A stretch of 64,000 bases of DNA from a virus, in the IMG/VR virus record IMGVR_UViG_3300025141_016157, positions 1 to 64,000 of that record, one strand, 5' to 3'. The notes beneath the pieces were generated by a model, which saw only the letters and a list, made by a program, of their open reading frames with translations, made no database searches and was not told where the DNA came from. Positions 34,923 to 45,306 of this stretch are shown one piece after another (within the stretch, counting starts at the first letter, position 1; each line of letters starts with the position of its first letter). The position numbers and the translations under genes were made by a program.

Positions 34923-34946
34923 CATTTGAAAAAAATGATTAAATGT

Positions 34947-34978
34947 TTGTTTTAAAGTAATTTTTATATTAGTATAAT
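34947..34978 (+). promoter_or_regulatory. Possible promoter before the virion gene run
   Basis: In the 79-base gap upstream of the GTG at 35002 there is TTGTTT (34947-34952) and a perfect TATAAT (34973-34978), 20 bases apart, or TAGTAT at 34970 with the normal 17-base spacer. The region is AT-rich, so confidence is low. Confidence 0.28.
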
Positions 34979-35001
34979 TATAATCACACAAGAGGACTAA
35001 A

Positions 35002-36162
35002 GTGTCAGGTATTCTCGATTCAAAGACTAGAATTTTAGATGCAGTAATAACCCAAGAGGGAAAGCGCCAGATAGCAAATGGTGGACTAAGGGCAGTTTAT
35101 GCAACTGTTTCTGATAAGTCATCTTATTATGAATTTAGTGAAGCTAGTGGTTCATCAGATGCATCTAAAAGGATATATTTTGAATCACCAATAGAAGATA
35201 TAAACGATTCAATAATTATGGAATCTGATGATTCAGGAAAGCTACTTGGATATCCTGTGCAGGGCTCAGAGTTTTATAGCACTGACGGGGTTGTAACTGG
35301 AAGATCATCTGTAAGCGGAACACTAACTTATGCTACAACGGGTTCAGTTTCTGGATTTAATAGTCTTGCAGACGGCATAGTAAGCTCATCTATTGAAAGA
35401 TTTAAAAATTTATATACAATAGGGACAAGAGATGCAGGAGAGCCAGATAGCCTGCAGATGAAAATCTATCCATCGTCGTATAGCTTTACAATGAATAACA
35501 AGTATCCTTTTACAAAAGGTCCAACATCAGCAACAAGCAATGTTGACTTTATTGATCCTTTATTTTTTGATGATATGTTAGCAAATGTTGAGAATTTTAA
35601 ATATCTCCCTCCCTTAAAAAACCCGCCAGCGGAAACATCTGGAGATGATACAGATCAGCCAAGAAGCAATATGTTAGGATTGTATACAAAGTTTCAGAGA
35701 CCCGAACCCCTAGATTTACAAAAGATATTAAATCATATGAATATCTTTACAGATCTTTCAGGAAGCACTGCGATGGAAGGAGATCCAGATGCAGTTTATG
35801 ATACAAGCGAAACATCAGATGACAATCCGTATACAAATGAAAATACATCTGGTGACTACGGTGTAAGAGAGTCAGAAAGAGACGGATCTTCTCTAAATCT
35901 ATCTCTAGATCAGCTTCCAAGAGAGAGAGTTTCTGTTTTTTTTGAAACAACATCTAGAACTAACAATCTTATGATGCAAATGTTTGAGCTTGATTCAAGC
36001 TCTTCGAAGTTAAAAAAGCTAGACGTAATAGATTTTGGAAGTGTTTATGATGAAAACGACTCTATCCATCCTGAAAAACAGATATTTTTTGCAGGTAAGA
36101 TATTTATAAACTCAATCGGCTTACCTGCATTTGTCAAATTATTTACAATTATAATGGATTAA
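35002..36162 (+). CDS. Virion protein with ILDAV-T-G N-terminal module
   Basis: 386 residues, GTG start behind AGAGGA. The N-terminus SGILDSKTRILDAVITQEGK, then RQIANGGLRAVYATVSD, closely parallels the N-terminus of the protein at 45307 (FLDHSTNNIILDAVLTDKGR, QLLANG). I recall this module from structural proteins of large marine myophages. The rest is Ser/Asp-rich and beta-like. The next gene starts two bases downstream. Probably a tail or neck component; the exact role is not known. Confidence 0.7.
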   Translation: MSGILDSKTRILDAVITQEGKRQIANGGLRAVYATVSDKSSYYEFSEASGSSDASKRIYFESPIEDINDSIIMESDDSGKLLGYPVQGSEFYSTDGVVTGRSSVSGTLTYATTGSVSGFNSLADGIVSSSIERFKNLYTIGTRDAGEPDSLQMKIYPSSYSFTMNNKYPFTKGPTSATSNVDFIDPLFFDDMLANVENFKYLPPLKNPPAETSGDDTDQPRSNMLGLYTKFQRPEPLDLQKILNHMNIFTDLSGSTAMEGDPDAVYDTSETSDDNPYTNENTSGDYGVRESERDGSSLNLSLDQLPRERVSVFFETTSRTNNLMMQMFELDSSSSKLKKLDVIDFGSVYDENDSIHPEKQIFFAGKIFINSIGLPAFVKLFTIIMD

Positions 36163-36163
36163 A

Positions 36164-38914
36164 ATGGCTCTTAAAATTAAAAAGAAAAATACTAGAATCA
36201 TGTCTGTGTACCATGGCCAGAATTCATTTATATCAAAAATAGGGAAAGAAAGGTTCTACAAGATTAAAAAAAATGACATGGGTGAAGATTATCCATCCGC
36301 AATAGAAAGGGATGTAACTGAGTATAATATATTTTTCAATATTGACATGAGAAAATTGCTCGGGTCTAAAGTTCAATCACTTGATTTTTCAATTCTTAAA
36401 TCCTCTACATTAAAATCTCTGGGAATGTTTGATCTAGCTGGAAACCTAGATCAGGAAAATATTGCAGCATCTCTATACTCATCAACATCAGAAGCTAGAA
36501 GAAGAATTTACCAAGATATTCAAGAAAAAACTATACATACAGGAAAGATAGATCTTACGAAAAAAATAAATGGGGTAAAATTTTCAAAAGATTTTAAAAA
36601 TAGAACAGATGATGAGCTTTTTGGAAAAATAAAAAGAATAAAACTAGTTGATCCAAAATCTTTAGGCAAAAAAGGTCTCAATAAAATAAGACTTGCGCAG
36701 GCAGATACTTCAACATTTGATATAGACAGTATCGACAGTCAAACATCTTTTTCATCTGTATATAAAGATGCAATATGTAACAATATGGATCCTGGTAGTG
36801 CATTTTTTCCTGTAGAGAGCACAATTAGCCTTTTGCCAAAAATAGGCCATACAAATATTGGAAAATTATCAAATTTTTATACAAATAGAAATATAAAAAA
36901 TATTAATACTCTTAGAAGTAAGTTTGAAAATGCATACACGGGTTTAAATACTTCTATTGGTGATGTGATAGAGGGAAAGCCTAAAAGGGTGGGAATAGTT
37001 GTAGAAGAACCGCATAGAATTCAAACAATTAATCACATATTTAAAGTTGATTCTTCTATTATTGATCCTCATGATTCATTTGTAGTTCTAGTTTCTGCTA
37101 GAGATCAATCAACTGGGCTTATAAGTGAAGCATTTGAATTTAGAGTAGCTCATAAAATCAATATTGAAAACTACTATATTCCCGAAGTTTTACCAAATTT
37201 ATCTATAATTAGAGATAAACCACAAAAGGGATATTCAAATATTAACGGAATAATTGATTACGTAGATAGTAAAATAAAAGGTATTGAGATATCTACAAGG
37301 ACTGTAGACGATGATTTTAGTATATCTAATTCATCATTTTCTGATATTACAAGCCTTGAAAGTATTAATGAAATAAAGAATCAAGATTGTTATAAAATTT
37401 CAAATATATCTAGTATAAACATGAGCCAGATGGGGATTGTAAGAATTATTCCTACAACTGTAGCAGATTTAAAAATATTAAATTTTAGCAGTGACTCTGT
37501 TCGAGGGGAAAATTTTAAATATATCAACTCTGGCCTCTATACATCTAACATGAGAGATGGCATTTGCGTAAGATATTTCGTAGATTCAACAAAAGTTTCA
37601 GGTATTGGCATATACAGAAAGCTAAAGCACGAAAAAGAATATTCTCCAATTAGATATGGGACAGAGTCTTCATGGGGACCAGGAGGCTTTAGTGATGCTA
37701 TATACATAGGGAGCCCACCGATTTCTCAAAATGCTAGAAAAGTAGGCAGTCTAAATGTTGTTGACACAATTCCTAGGGCTAATGATGTAATTGACTATAG
37801 ATTAAGACTTTTCCTTAAAAACGGAGGCGACGAATATTCAAAGGCAATATCTACAATTAAGAGAATTGAGCCAGCCAATATTGTAAACGTAAAGCTATCA
37901 GAGCCACAATCCTCTGCTGATATGGATTCTAGATTTATAGTCTCAAAGTTTAATATTGATTTTGAAATGGTTGAGACAAGCGGTGATAAGATATTAAAAA
38001 TACTTAGGGAAATAGGCAATGAAGACATATTTGAGTCTGAAATTGAAATAACTAAATCTTCACTTTCTGATATGTGTGTATTCGCTGTAAGAAGAATAAA
38101 TCTTTTAAATTCTGAATCAACATTTTTAGGATATCATCCGGCAGGAGATTTTGTAGATCGGGGTCCTCTCATTAGCGGCAATGTGTATACTTATTATGTT
38201 ACAGCGCACCTAACAAATGCAGATCAAGTTCAAAAAAGCTTCAATCTTTCAAAGCTTACTAGTAAGAATATAATATCTACAACAAAAGATATAAGATCTC
38301 CAAGCACAATCTCTAGAATTCAAAGCGCACAGTCTGTAGCAGTTCCACCAGATGATCGTGCAATATCAGCTGTAACAGGATTGACTAGCGCCGAAGAGCT
38401 TTCTGAGCTTGAGAAAAGATATGAACTTATAAAGGAAGAAAAGTCATTTTCATATAGATCTTTAATTAGCGGGATGATTTTTTCATCCAATAGAACTTCA
38501 CAGCTATACGATTTCAATAAATACAACACAGGAGATCATGCGTCTGTATCATTGAGGATTGTAAAATCTTCATACAATATTACAGGCAAGAGTGGTGTAA
38601 CACTGACAAGGTCTAATATGGGTGCCCCGGTTATCAGATTTTCAGTTTCACCTGTGGGAAATTCTAGAATGAAAACGCTAGACTGTGTTGTCATTACCTG
38701 CGTTAGAAACGGAAAAGAAATTATTTGCGGTGCATGTCACAATGATGGAACTGGAGATTTTGTATTTATAGATTACGGAAGTAAAAACTATCAAGGTAGT
38801 ATTCAATATTTTGCAACTACTGTGACAACTTCTGGCGTTCTTGGAAATAAAAAAATGATTGCTTCAAATGTTCTTTTAGAGCTTAGACCGAGTAATATAA
38901 AGGTTGGAAATTAA
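36164..38914 (+). CDS. Large virion protein of unknown function
   Basis: 916 residues. A basic start (ALKIKKKNTRIMSVYHGQNS) leads into a charged, partly helical N-terminal third and a beta-rich remainder. Residues about 590-710 (NVKLSEPQSSADMDSRFIVS, VYTYYVTAHLTNADQ) and about 790-916 have the strand pattern of fibronectin-III-like or Ig-like folds. Directly coupled to the genes before and after (gaps of one or two bases). No T4 counterpart recognised. Confidence 0.66.
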   Translation: MALKIKKKNTRIMSVYHGQNSFISKIGKERFYKIKKNDMGEDYPSAIERDVTEYNIFFNIDMRKLLGSKVQSLDFSILKSSTLKSLGMFDLAGNLDQENIAASLYSSTSEARRRIYQDIQEKTIHTGKIDLTKKINGVKFSKDFKNRTDDELFGKIKRIKLVDPKSLGKKGLNKIRLAQADTSTFDIDSIDSQTSFSSVYKDAICNNMDPGSAFFPVESTISLLPKIGHTNIGKLSNFYTNRNIKNINTLRSKFENAYTGLNTSIGDVIEGKPKRVGIVVEEPHRIQTINHIFKVDSSIIDPHDSFVVLVSARDQSTGLISEAFEFRVAHKINIENYYIPEVLPNLSIIRDKPQKGYSNINGIIDYVDSKIKGIEISTRTVDDDFSISNSSFSDITSLESINEIKNQDCYKISNISSINMSQMGIVRIIPTTVADLKILNFSSDSVRGENFKYINSGLYTSNMRDGICVRYFVDSTKVSGIGIYRKLKHEKEYSPIRYGTESSWGPGGFSDAIYIGSPPISQNARKVGSLNVVDTIPRANDVIDYRLRLFLKNGGDEYSKAISTIKRIEPANIVNVKLSEPQSSADMDSRFIVSKFNIDFEMVETSGDKILKILREIGNEDIFESEIEITKSSLSDMCVFAVRRINLLNSESTFLGYHPAGDFVDRGPLISGNVYTYYVTAHLTNADQVQKSFNLSKLTSKNIISTTKDIRSPSTISRIQSAQSVAVPPDDRAISAVTGLTSAEELSELEKRYELIKEEKSFSYRSLISGMIFSSNRTSQLYDFNKYNTGDHASVSLRIVKSSYNITGKSGVTLTRSNMGAPVIRFSVSPVGNSRMKTLDCVVITCVRNGKEIICGACHNDGTGDFVFIDYGSKNYQGSIQYFATTVTTSGVLGNKKMIASNVLLELRPSNIKVGN

Positions 38915-38916
38915 AA

Positions 38917-41900
38917 ATGAAACTACCTACTAACTTATCAATAAATCCCGTAAGGGACTATGCAATCGAAGCACCAAATGTTTCAAATACTTCACTTGAC
39001 AATGTTTTAAAATCAGAGCATACGTCTATGGCTTCAAGCGCTGTAGCAATTGATCAAAACTATGACAGCTTTTACTTAAATCCAAGCTTAGAATCGCTTC
39101 TAAACAAAAGAGGATTTTCAACACAAAGAGCAGAAATACTTGGAATGTTCAACTATGACCCACCATTGGCAAAATCTGAATCCGGATCATCATCAACAGA
39201 TTCATCGTTGATCATAACATCATTTGGTGAGCTATATGATTATCAGTGCCAACTTAAGCAAATGAGATACAGCGATGCATTATCATTTTTTGACCAGGTT
39301 GTTGGCTTTAATATTAGAGAATCATCAGATGGAACTAGATCCCTCTACGTCCCAGCATTTCAAAACACAAACGGAGAATCTATAGATACGCTATCTAGCC
39401 TAGAGGAGAATTATGAAAATCAAATGGAAATAGCAGATAAGGTTTTAAACTATCTTGCTGAGATATACAATGCTATTTCTGGATTCATTGATGCGCAAAA
39501 TATTTCAGATGCATATAGTACCTATATGACACTTTTAGATATAGCTGAGGTTGCATTTAAAGTTCCTGAAAATATTACACTAAGGAATCCTGTTACTAAT
39601 TCATGGAATAATATTGCAGGAATTCTGCCAGCAGGAGATATAAATGTTAGCGCACTTCCATTTCTGGATAATGAGCAGAGACTTACTGTAGGGCAATTTC
39701 TAAGAGGTGTGTTAAAAATACAAGATGATTCTGATACGTATTCTGCTCTACTTAGAGGCTCAGGAACATGCGATATGCTTAACTTGTTGCATATTATGGC
39801 AGCTGGTGCACTTGGGATAGAGGCATATGTAGGATTAAAAGAAAACGATACTGATTTTGAAACAATAAATACAAGTTATACTACTGGAAAGCTAATTGGT
39901 ACCAATGCTTATACGCCAGACTCATATCCAGATATTTTAACAAATTCAATCACTGGTGACATAGTAGAGTGGAAAGATGGAGTTGACTTTGATGTAGGTA
40001 GCTTTTTTGGTGCAGGTGTAGGTGATGCAACAGCAGATGCTACAGCTGATCCTTTTCAAGATCTAATACTAAAGAATGCTACAGGTGAAACACTTGACAT
40101 AGAGACTATTTCAATAAAACAATCTATGAATCATAACGGTACTGCTACTGATAACGGGTACTTATCAGATCTTATTCATTATGTTGGCCTTGATGAAATG
40201 CAAGTATCTGTCTTAAAGGGATCTAGCAATATCGGGGGCGTTTCAACATCATCAGTTTCGTCTATTGAAGACCTTGTAGAAAAAACAATGGGCAGGAACA
40301 TAAGTGAATCATATGATTCAATACTTGACAATCTACCTGAATCAGAAGATTGTATTACAAGGCATGTTATTACAAAAAATAGAGATACAACAACATCTGA
40401 TAGTAGGGATGCTGTAGAATCGCTGACATCTACAAACTATCAACTAGCTGGAACACTAAGTGATGTTCGATCTGGTAGATCATACTATTGTGATGAAATA
40501 CCAACAATAGAGTTTGATGAATCAATTGAAAGATTGCGCGACTTTAGAAACTCTTCTGCTAGCTTGCTATCATCAGTAAAAGATTATGCAAAGCTATCTA
40601 CATTTAAATATAGAGAATCTTATCTCAAGGATTCAAATTTTCAGTGGGGATACCTTGGAAAAGAAAGCACACTTGAAATAGTCCCAAGCACGTTTTTTCA
40701 CTATATACTGAAATCAATGAGAGATTCAATTGACACTTACATACAAGAAGATCAAGCTCATGTTGGATATGGTAATCCTACTCATGATTACAATAATTCA
40801 CTTACGTTTGTAGCAGCAGCTCTATCTACATATGATGAGGCTATAGCATATCGTGTTGCAGCACTAAATCTTTCATATGCAGATTTTGTTGACGGAAAGA
40901 TAAGCCAGTCTCAGTGGAATAGTAGAGCTAAATCTTTTGAGATTTCAGTTATCAAAAGACTAATTGAGGGACACTCTAGTGCGTGGAATGGCGGCGGCGC
41001 TTCTGGCTACGGGCACCTTATAACATATGGTAAATGCGCTGTCTCTGACGAAAAAGTCAAGCATAATGTTATATATGATCACGTGGTTGGCAACGCTAAA
41101 CTAAATAGTGATTATATTTTTAGACCATGGGACTCAGCAGGGCTTTATATTGACTCAAATGCATCAATGGCCTCAATTTTAGATACTTTCTGGAGTATGG
41201 GAGCGTCTCATGATAAAATAGAAGACATTTGGAATGTGCTTGGCGGTGCATGTAAAAATTTTGGATGGGACTCTAAATATACTAGTGATGCTCCAAGAAA
41301 TATTTTATTATCACCGTATCATGCAATGAGAAAATTTCGAGAAGATACGCGCTTAGCAAACGGAGCTGACGCACCATCCCCAGGAGATAGCGGAGCTTCG
41401 AATTCTCTAAGGTCAATCTCAGATACAAATAAGATAGTTGCATCATTTTTAGTTCAGAAAAAATTATGGAAGATAGGTCTTAAGTGTGGTCTATATATTC
41501 AAAATGAAGGACTTTTCGATATGACTAATTATTCATCTGATACAAGTGGTAGAGGAAGAATACTATATTGTTTAAACAAGAGGGGAATGACCTCATTTGT
41601 AAATGCAGTTGATTTATTTCAAAATAATCAACCCTTGGGAATGACTTTGAATGGAAAATTTTTCGCAACTAATGACGATAGTGCATATTTCGATCCAGAT
41701 ACATTACTAAACAGGAAGGGGGATTCAATAATTGATGATGATCACTATGGTAAATTTACTGCAGCTTCACCTTATGATGGGTATGGATCACCTTACTGGT
41801 CAATGGGATATGGACCGCAAATTGCAGAGATGATTGGTGTATTTAAAAATATGTTAACACCTTCAATCTGTAGAGAAAGGACTTGCCAGCTATCAATGCT

Positions 41901-43221
41901 ACTTATCGGTAGAATAATTGATCAAATAGATGGAGCATCTATTAACCTTCTAAGTGCAATAGTATCATCTGATACTCAGGAGCAGGAATATAATAATGCA
42001 CTATCTCTTGTAAAGTCAGATCCTGATTTTCAATCTTCAGCACTTCTTGGGATAACGAGAGATCAACTTACTCTTAACCGCGCAATTAAAGATTCATTTT
42101 CATCTCCAAATAGAGAGTATCCGTATCTCCCGGCATCAAAAGCTATCTTAACAAATCAGTCAAAAAATCTAACTGGATTTTTAAGTCTCGATGAAATGCT
42201 TGGAAGCAATACAGCTGGAAGAAAATTTATAGCTCCAATAGGAATACCTGCTGGGCTCGTAGAGTCACTAAGAAATAGAATGATGGATGAAACAGGCTCC
42301 ACAAAGTATAGAACTCAAGGAAACCTAGTTGAGATATCAATATGGAAAAGAGATCTCTTGCACGAAAGAACACTCTATAGTCCAAAAAAGTATGTATTTG
42401 ATATGACAAAATTTATAATAACGGGAAGGTCAGATCCAACTGCTGAGGGGGCAAATCTACTGGACGCTGCGGCAGATCCGCCAAACTCACAAGATTTTAA
42501 TACTGTAATGAGAAATGTAGTAAGTAGAAAATACTCGCCTGATGGCAATATTTCTACGACTATTGGAAAGCTTGCATATAATAATTGGGATTCAAATGAA
42601 ACTAGTTTGACATCTGAGGAAGTGTTTAAAAATCATATAGTTGATAATTATTTAAAAACATTTATGAAATTGACTTCTGGGTTTGATGTATCTGAGGATG
42701 TTTTTCCCTTTCTCGAGGGAAATGTATTTTTTGAAGGCTCAGACCCTGATCAGCAGGACCTTCTAGAATCTCTTTCAAAAACGGCAGAAGAGCTGTTTGT
42801 TGATAGAGACGCAGAGACAGCATTAAACTACAAGCGATTAATTGGAGAGATTACAAGATCAGTATATCTAAGTCCAGAAAAATATAGAAATAGAATAATA
42901 TACCCTAAGATATTTGATAGAGTTTTTTGTATAATGATCGACCCAGACGACTTTGAAATTTCAGATTCTATGTTTGATGGCGGGCCAGCTGACAGGGGTC
43001 CTGATCTTGGTTTTTTAGAATTTTCAGGTAATACAGATGAATATACACAATACTACTGCACAATTTCGATTTTGCCACCCTTGACTTGGGAGGACTATAC
43101 CTTTCGTGATTCTGGAACAGGTGAGGTTGAATCATCAGCACCTGTAGAAATGAGAGAAGTTGAAATTGATGTAAGTGATGCTGTATTGGGTGCAGATAAT
43201 ATAAAAGATAAGTTTCTATAA
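38917..43221 (+). CDS. Giant virion protein of unknown function
   Basis: 1434 residues, the longest protein in the window. It begins KLPTNLSINPVRDYAIEAPN, has mixed helix and strand, many Asp/Ser, and Trp-containing blocks such as SMGASHDKIEDIWNVLGGAC. There are no long coiled coils or TMs as in a tape measure protein. The C-terminal part (ITRSVYLSPEKYRNRIIYPK, then FDRVFCIMIDPDDFEI) looks like a compact domain. Its neighbours suggest a tail or baseplate-attached component. Confidence 0.66.
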   Translation: MKLPTNLSINPVRDYAIEAPNVSNTSLDNVLKSEHTSMASSAVAIDQNYDSFYLNPSLESLLNKRGFSTQRAEILGMFNYDPPLAKSESGSSSTDSSLIITSFGELYDYQCQLKQMRYSDALSFFDQVVGFNIRESSDGTRSLYVPAFQNTNGESIDTLSSLEENYENQMEIADKVLNYLAEIYNAISGFIDAQNISDAYSTYMTLLDIAEVAFKVPENITLRNPVTNSWNNIAGILPAGDINVSALPFLDNEQRLTVGQFLRGVLKIQDDSDTYSALLRGSGTCDMLNLLHIMAAGALGIEAYVGLKENDTDFETINTSYTTGKLIGTNAYTPDSYPDILTNSITGDIVEWKDGVDFDVGSFFGAGVGDATADATADPFQDLILKNATGETLDIETISIKQSMNHNGTATDNGYLSDLIHYVGLDEMQVSVLKGSSNIGGVSTSSVSSIEDLVEKTMGRNISESYDSILDNLPESEDCITRHVITKNRDTTTSDSRDAVESLTSTNYQLAGTLSDVRSGRSYYCDEIPTIEFDESIERLRDFRNSSASLLSSVKDYAKLSTFKYRESYLKDSNFQWGYLGKESTLEIVPSTFFHYILKSMRDSIDTYIQEDQAHVGYGNPTHDYNNSLTFVAAALSTYDEAIAYRVAALNLSYADFVDGKISQSQWNSRAKSFEISVIKRLIEGHSSAWNGGGASGYGHLITYGKCAVSDEKVKHNVIYDHVVGNAKLNSDYIFRPWDSAGLYIDSNASMASILDTFWSMGASHDKIEDIWNVLGGACKNFGWDSKYTSDAPRNILLSPYHAMRKFREDTRLANGADAPSPGDSGASNSLRSISDTNKIVASFLVQKKLWKIGLKCGLYIQNEGLFDMTNYSSDTSGRGRILYCLNKRGMTSFVNAVDLFQNNQPLGMTLNGKFFATNDDSAYFDPDTLLNRKGDSIIDDDHYGKFTAASPYDGYGSPYWSMGYGPQIAEMIGVFKNMLTPSICRERTCQLSMLLIGRIIDQIDGASINLLSAIVSSDTQEQEYNNALSLVKSDPDFQSSALLGITRDQLTLNRAIKDSFSSPNREYPYLPASKAILTNQSKNLTGFLSLDEMLGSNTAGRKFIAPIGIPAGLVESLRNRMMDETGSTKYRTQGNLVEISIWKRDLLHERTLYSPKKYVFDMTKFIITGRSDPTAEGANLLDAAADPPNSQDFNTVMRNVVSRKYSPDGNISTTIGKLAYNNWDSNETSLTSEEVFKNHIVDNYLKTFMKLTSGFDVSEDVFPFLEGNVFFEGSDPDQQDLLESLSKTAEELFVDRDAETALNYKRLIGEITRSVYLSPEKYRNRIIYPKIFDRVFCIMIDPDDFEISDSMFDGGPADRGPDLGFLEFSGNTDEYTQYYCTISILPPLTWEDYTFRDSGTGEVESSAPVEMREVEIDVSDAVLGADNIKDKFL

Positions 43222-43242
43222 GATTTTCGCAAGAGGGAAAAA

Positions 43243-45243
43243 ATGTCAGCAGTAATAAATACAAACCTAGAAGATAAAACAAAAATAGCATCTGATGATA
43301 GTGTTGAAACTTTTGCAGAAATGCTTGCTACTGAGCTAGGCTACGCAGGTTCATCTACTTACGTTTCTACGCCTGTGACATTTATCGATCTTGATGAAGT
43401 CAATAGCATTACATCAGAGTTTTTCTATAATTACTACACAAAAGATGAAAGAACAGTATCAACTGGAAAGTCGACAATTATAGATATAAGCTCAAATGAT
43501 CAAGATGTTGAATTTATAAAAAATCAGAGTAGAATGCCAAGGTCAGTTCTTTTAAAAATTAAATCACGAGAAAAACAAGCTTTTGGAGAAACAAGCTATC
43601 TTGGTAATTTTGCAAATTCCAATATAAACGGTAGATTTATCTCTAATAATATAGATAAGATAGTTTTTGAAGGTGCAGTTGCAAATTCACGATTTTCAAC
43701 TGTAATATTAAAAGATAATCAGATTGATGAAACTTTCTATAATCAGATAACGGGATCAATAGCATTTGATGATTCTTTTTCAAAAACTGATACTAATAGT
43801 CAATTTGTAAATGATTTGTGCGAAAAATATTTCTCACCAACTGCAGAAGCAACCCAGTCTCCCTCAACAATAAGACGAGCATTTTCAAATTTACAACCAG
43901 CTGGTGTTGCATATGCACCAACTGATGCAAGGCTTGAAAGTATAACAGAGGCAATGAGAGATGTTCGGTTTGTAGAAATAGGATTTTCAATTAATCACGC
44001 AGTTATAAACAACATGATATTAGGAAGCGTCGAAGATATGGGAAATATTTATCAGGATGAGCTTTTATCCCTAGCGGATAATGCAAAAGCAATTCAACAA
44101 AAATATGTTTCAGAAATGTCTCCATCTGTCATAGATTCTGCTGATTTTGAAATGGAAATGGCACCTATATACACTGTTACAGTAGATCAGGCTGAATCTC
44201 AAGGTCTAAATGTTAATGAATCTTCTTACCCGATAGGATTTTATATTGAAAAGGTTGAGTTTTTTACAGATGAAAACGGAATAATGACTTCAAGAAATAT
44301 GGATCCAATAGTGGTAGATTCATATGGAAGCTTTACAATTCTTGATTCTGACATAAAATATGGAGCAACATATGTCTATAATACGAAGATAATATATCTA
44401 ACAGCATATGAGGCAACAGCAATAGATCCATCTGGCGATTCGCCAGATGAAGTAGTCTTTGCCATAAGCATGGTTGCATCTGAAGGTAAAAAGACTCAAG
44501 TTGCCTGCTTAGAAAATATTCCTCCAAATCCACCCCAAAATTTAAGATTTAACTATAACTTTATGTCTAATTGTCTTGATATATTCTGGGAAGAGCCGGT
44601 AAATCCGCAAAGAGATGTTGTTAGATATCAGATATTTAGAAGAAAAAATACAAGCCAGTCGTTTGTATTGCTTTGTGAATTAGATTTTGATAATTCAACA
44701 TCAAGGGTTGTACCGCTAGAGACTGCGCCAGAAGATAAAATAATTAGAGTAACAGGTCCAAGAAAGCTTTTCAGAGATAAATCATTTGAAAAAGATTCAG
44801 ACTACATATATGCTCTTGCGTGTGTAGATGCAAGAGGGCTAACCTCATCTTACTCTGAGCAAGTAAAAGTAAGGTTTAATAGATTCAAAAATAAAATAGA
44901 AAGACAAAGGATATCTGCGCCAGGTGCTCCCAAACCATATCCCAATCTATATTTAAAAAGAGATCTGTTCGTCGATAGCATGAATTCTTCAGGTGCTAGA
45001 AGAATGAGAGTTTTCTTTGACCCTGAGTATGCTGATCTTGTTAGAACTGTTATACAGGATGCAGGAGACGGATCACAAAACAATGTAGATTCATCTCTTG
45101 ATCTAATATCAAATAATTATAAAATTCAAATGATAAATTTAGATCTTCAGAATTCACAAGTGTTCAATATAGATATAATAGATAATACAGGGCCAGCATT
45201 AGAGGTTCCTGTAACATCTGCAACAATTAAAAGCATACTGTAA
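43243..45243 (+). CDS. Virion protein with fibronectin type III-like domain
   Basis: 666 residues. Residues about 425-545 form an FN3-like sandwich: PPNPPQNLRFNYNFMSNCLD, IFWEEPVNPQRDVVRYQIFR, then SDYIYALACVDARGLTSSYS, showing the family's Trp, the Y-I-F-R strand and the final VKV strand. FN3 domains decorate many phage tails and may bind surfaces. The N-terminal 400 residues include helical segments (SLADNAKAIQQKYVSEM) and are not recognised. AGAGGG at 43229-43235 serves as ribosome binding site. Confidence 0.72.
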   Translation: MSAVINTNLEDKTKIASDDSVETFAEMLATELGYAGSSTYVSTPVTFIDLDEVNSITSEFFYNYYTKDERTVSTGKSTIIDISSNDQDVEFIKNQSRMPRSVLLKIKSREKQAFGETSYLGNFANSNINGRFISNNIDKIVFEGAVANSRFSTVILKDNQIDETFYNQITGSIAFDDSFSKTDTNSQFVNDLCEKYFSPTAEATQSPSTIRRAFSNLQPAGVAYAPTDARLESITEAMRDVRFVEIGFSINHAVINNMILGSVEDMGNIYQDELLSLADNAKAIQQKYVSEMSPSVIDSADFEMEMAPIYTVTVDQAESQGLNVNESSYPIGFYIEKVEFFTDENGIMTSRNMDPIVVDSYGSFTILDSDIKYGATYVYNTKIIYLTAYEATAIDPSGDSPDEVVFAISMVASEGKKTQVACLENIPPNPPQNLRFNYNFMSNCLDIFWEEPVNPQRDVVRYQIFRRKNTSQSFVLLCELDFDNSTSRVVPLETAPEDKIIRVTGPRKLFRDKSFEKDSDYIYALACVDARGLTSSYSEQVKVRFNRFKNKIERQRISAPGAPKPYPNLYLKRDLFVDSMNSSGARRMRVFFDPEYADLVRTVIQDAGDGSQNNVDSSLDLISNNYKIQMINLDLQNSQVFNIDIIDNTGPALEVPVTSATIKSIL

Positions 45244-45266
45244 GTTAATGATTAGATTTACAGAAG

Positions 45267-45275
45267 TTATTTATC
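45267..45275 (+). promoter_or_regulatory. ATTTAT box before the 45307 gene
   Basis: TTATTTATC, 31 bases upstream of the GTG start, in a 63-base gap that also has AAGGAG just before the start. A looser member of the ATATTTA set. Confidence 0.2.
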
Positions 45276-45306
45276 GTAATATATAATGATGTAAGGAGTT
45301 TATAAA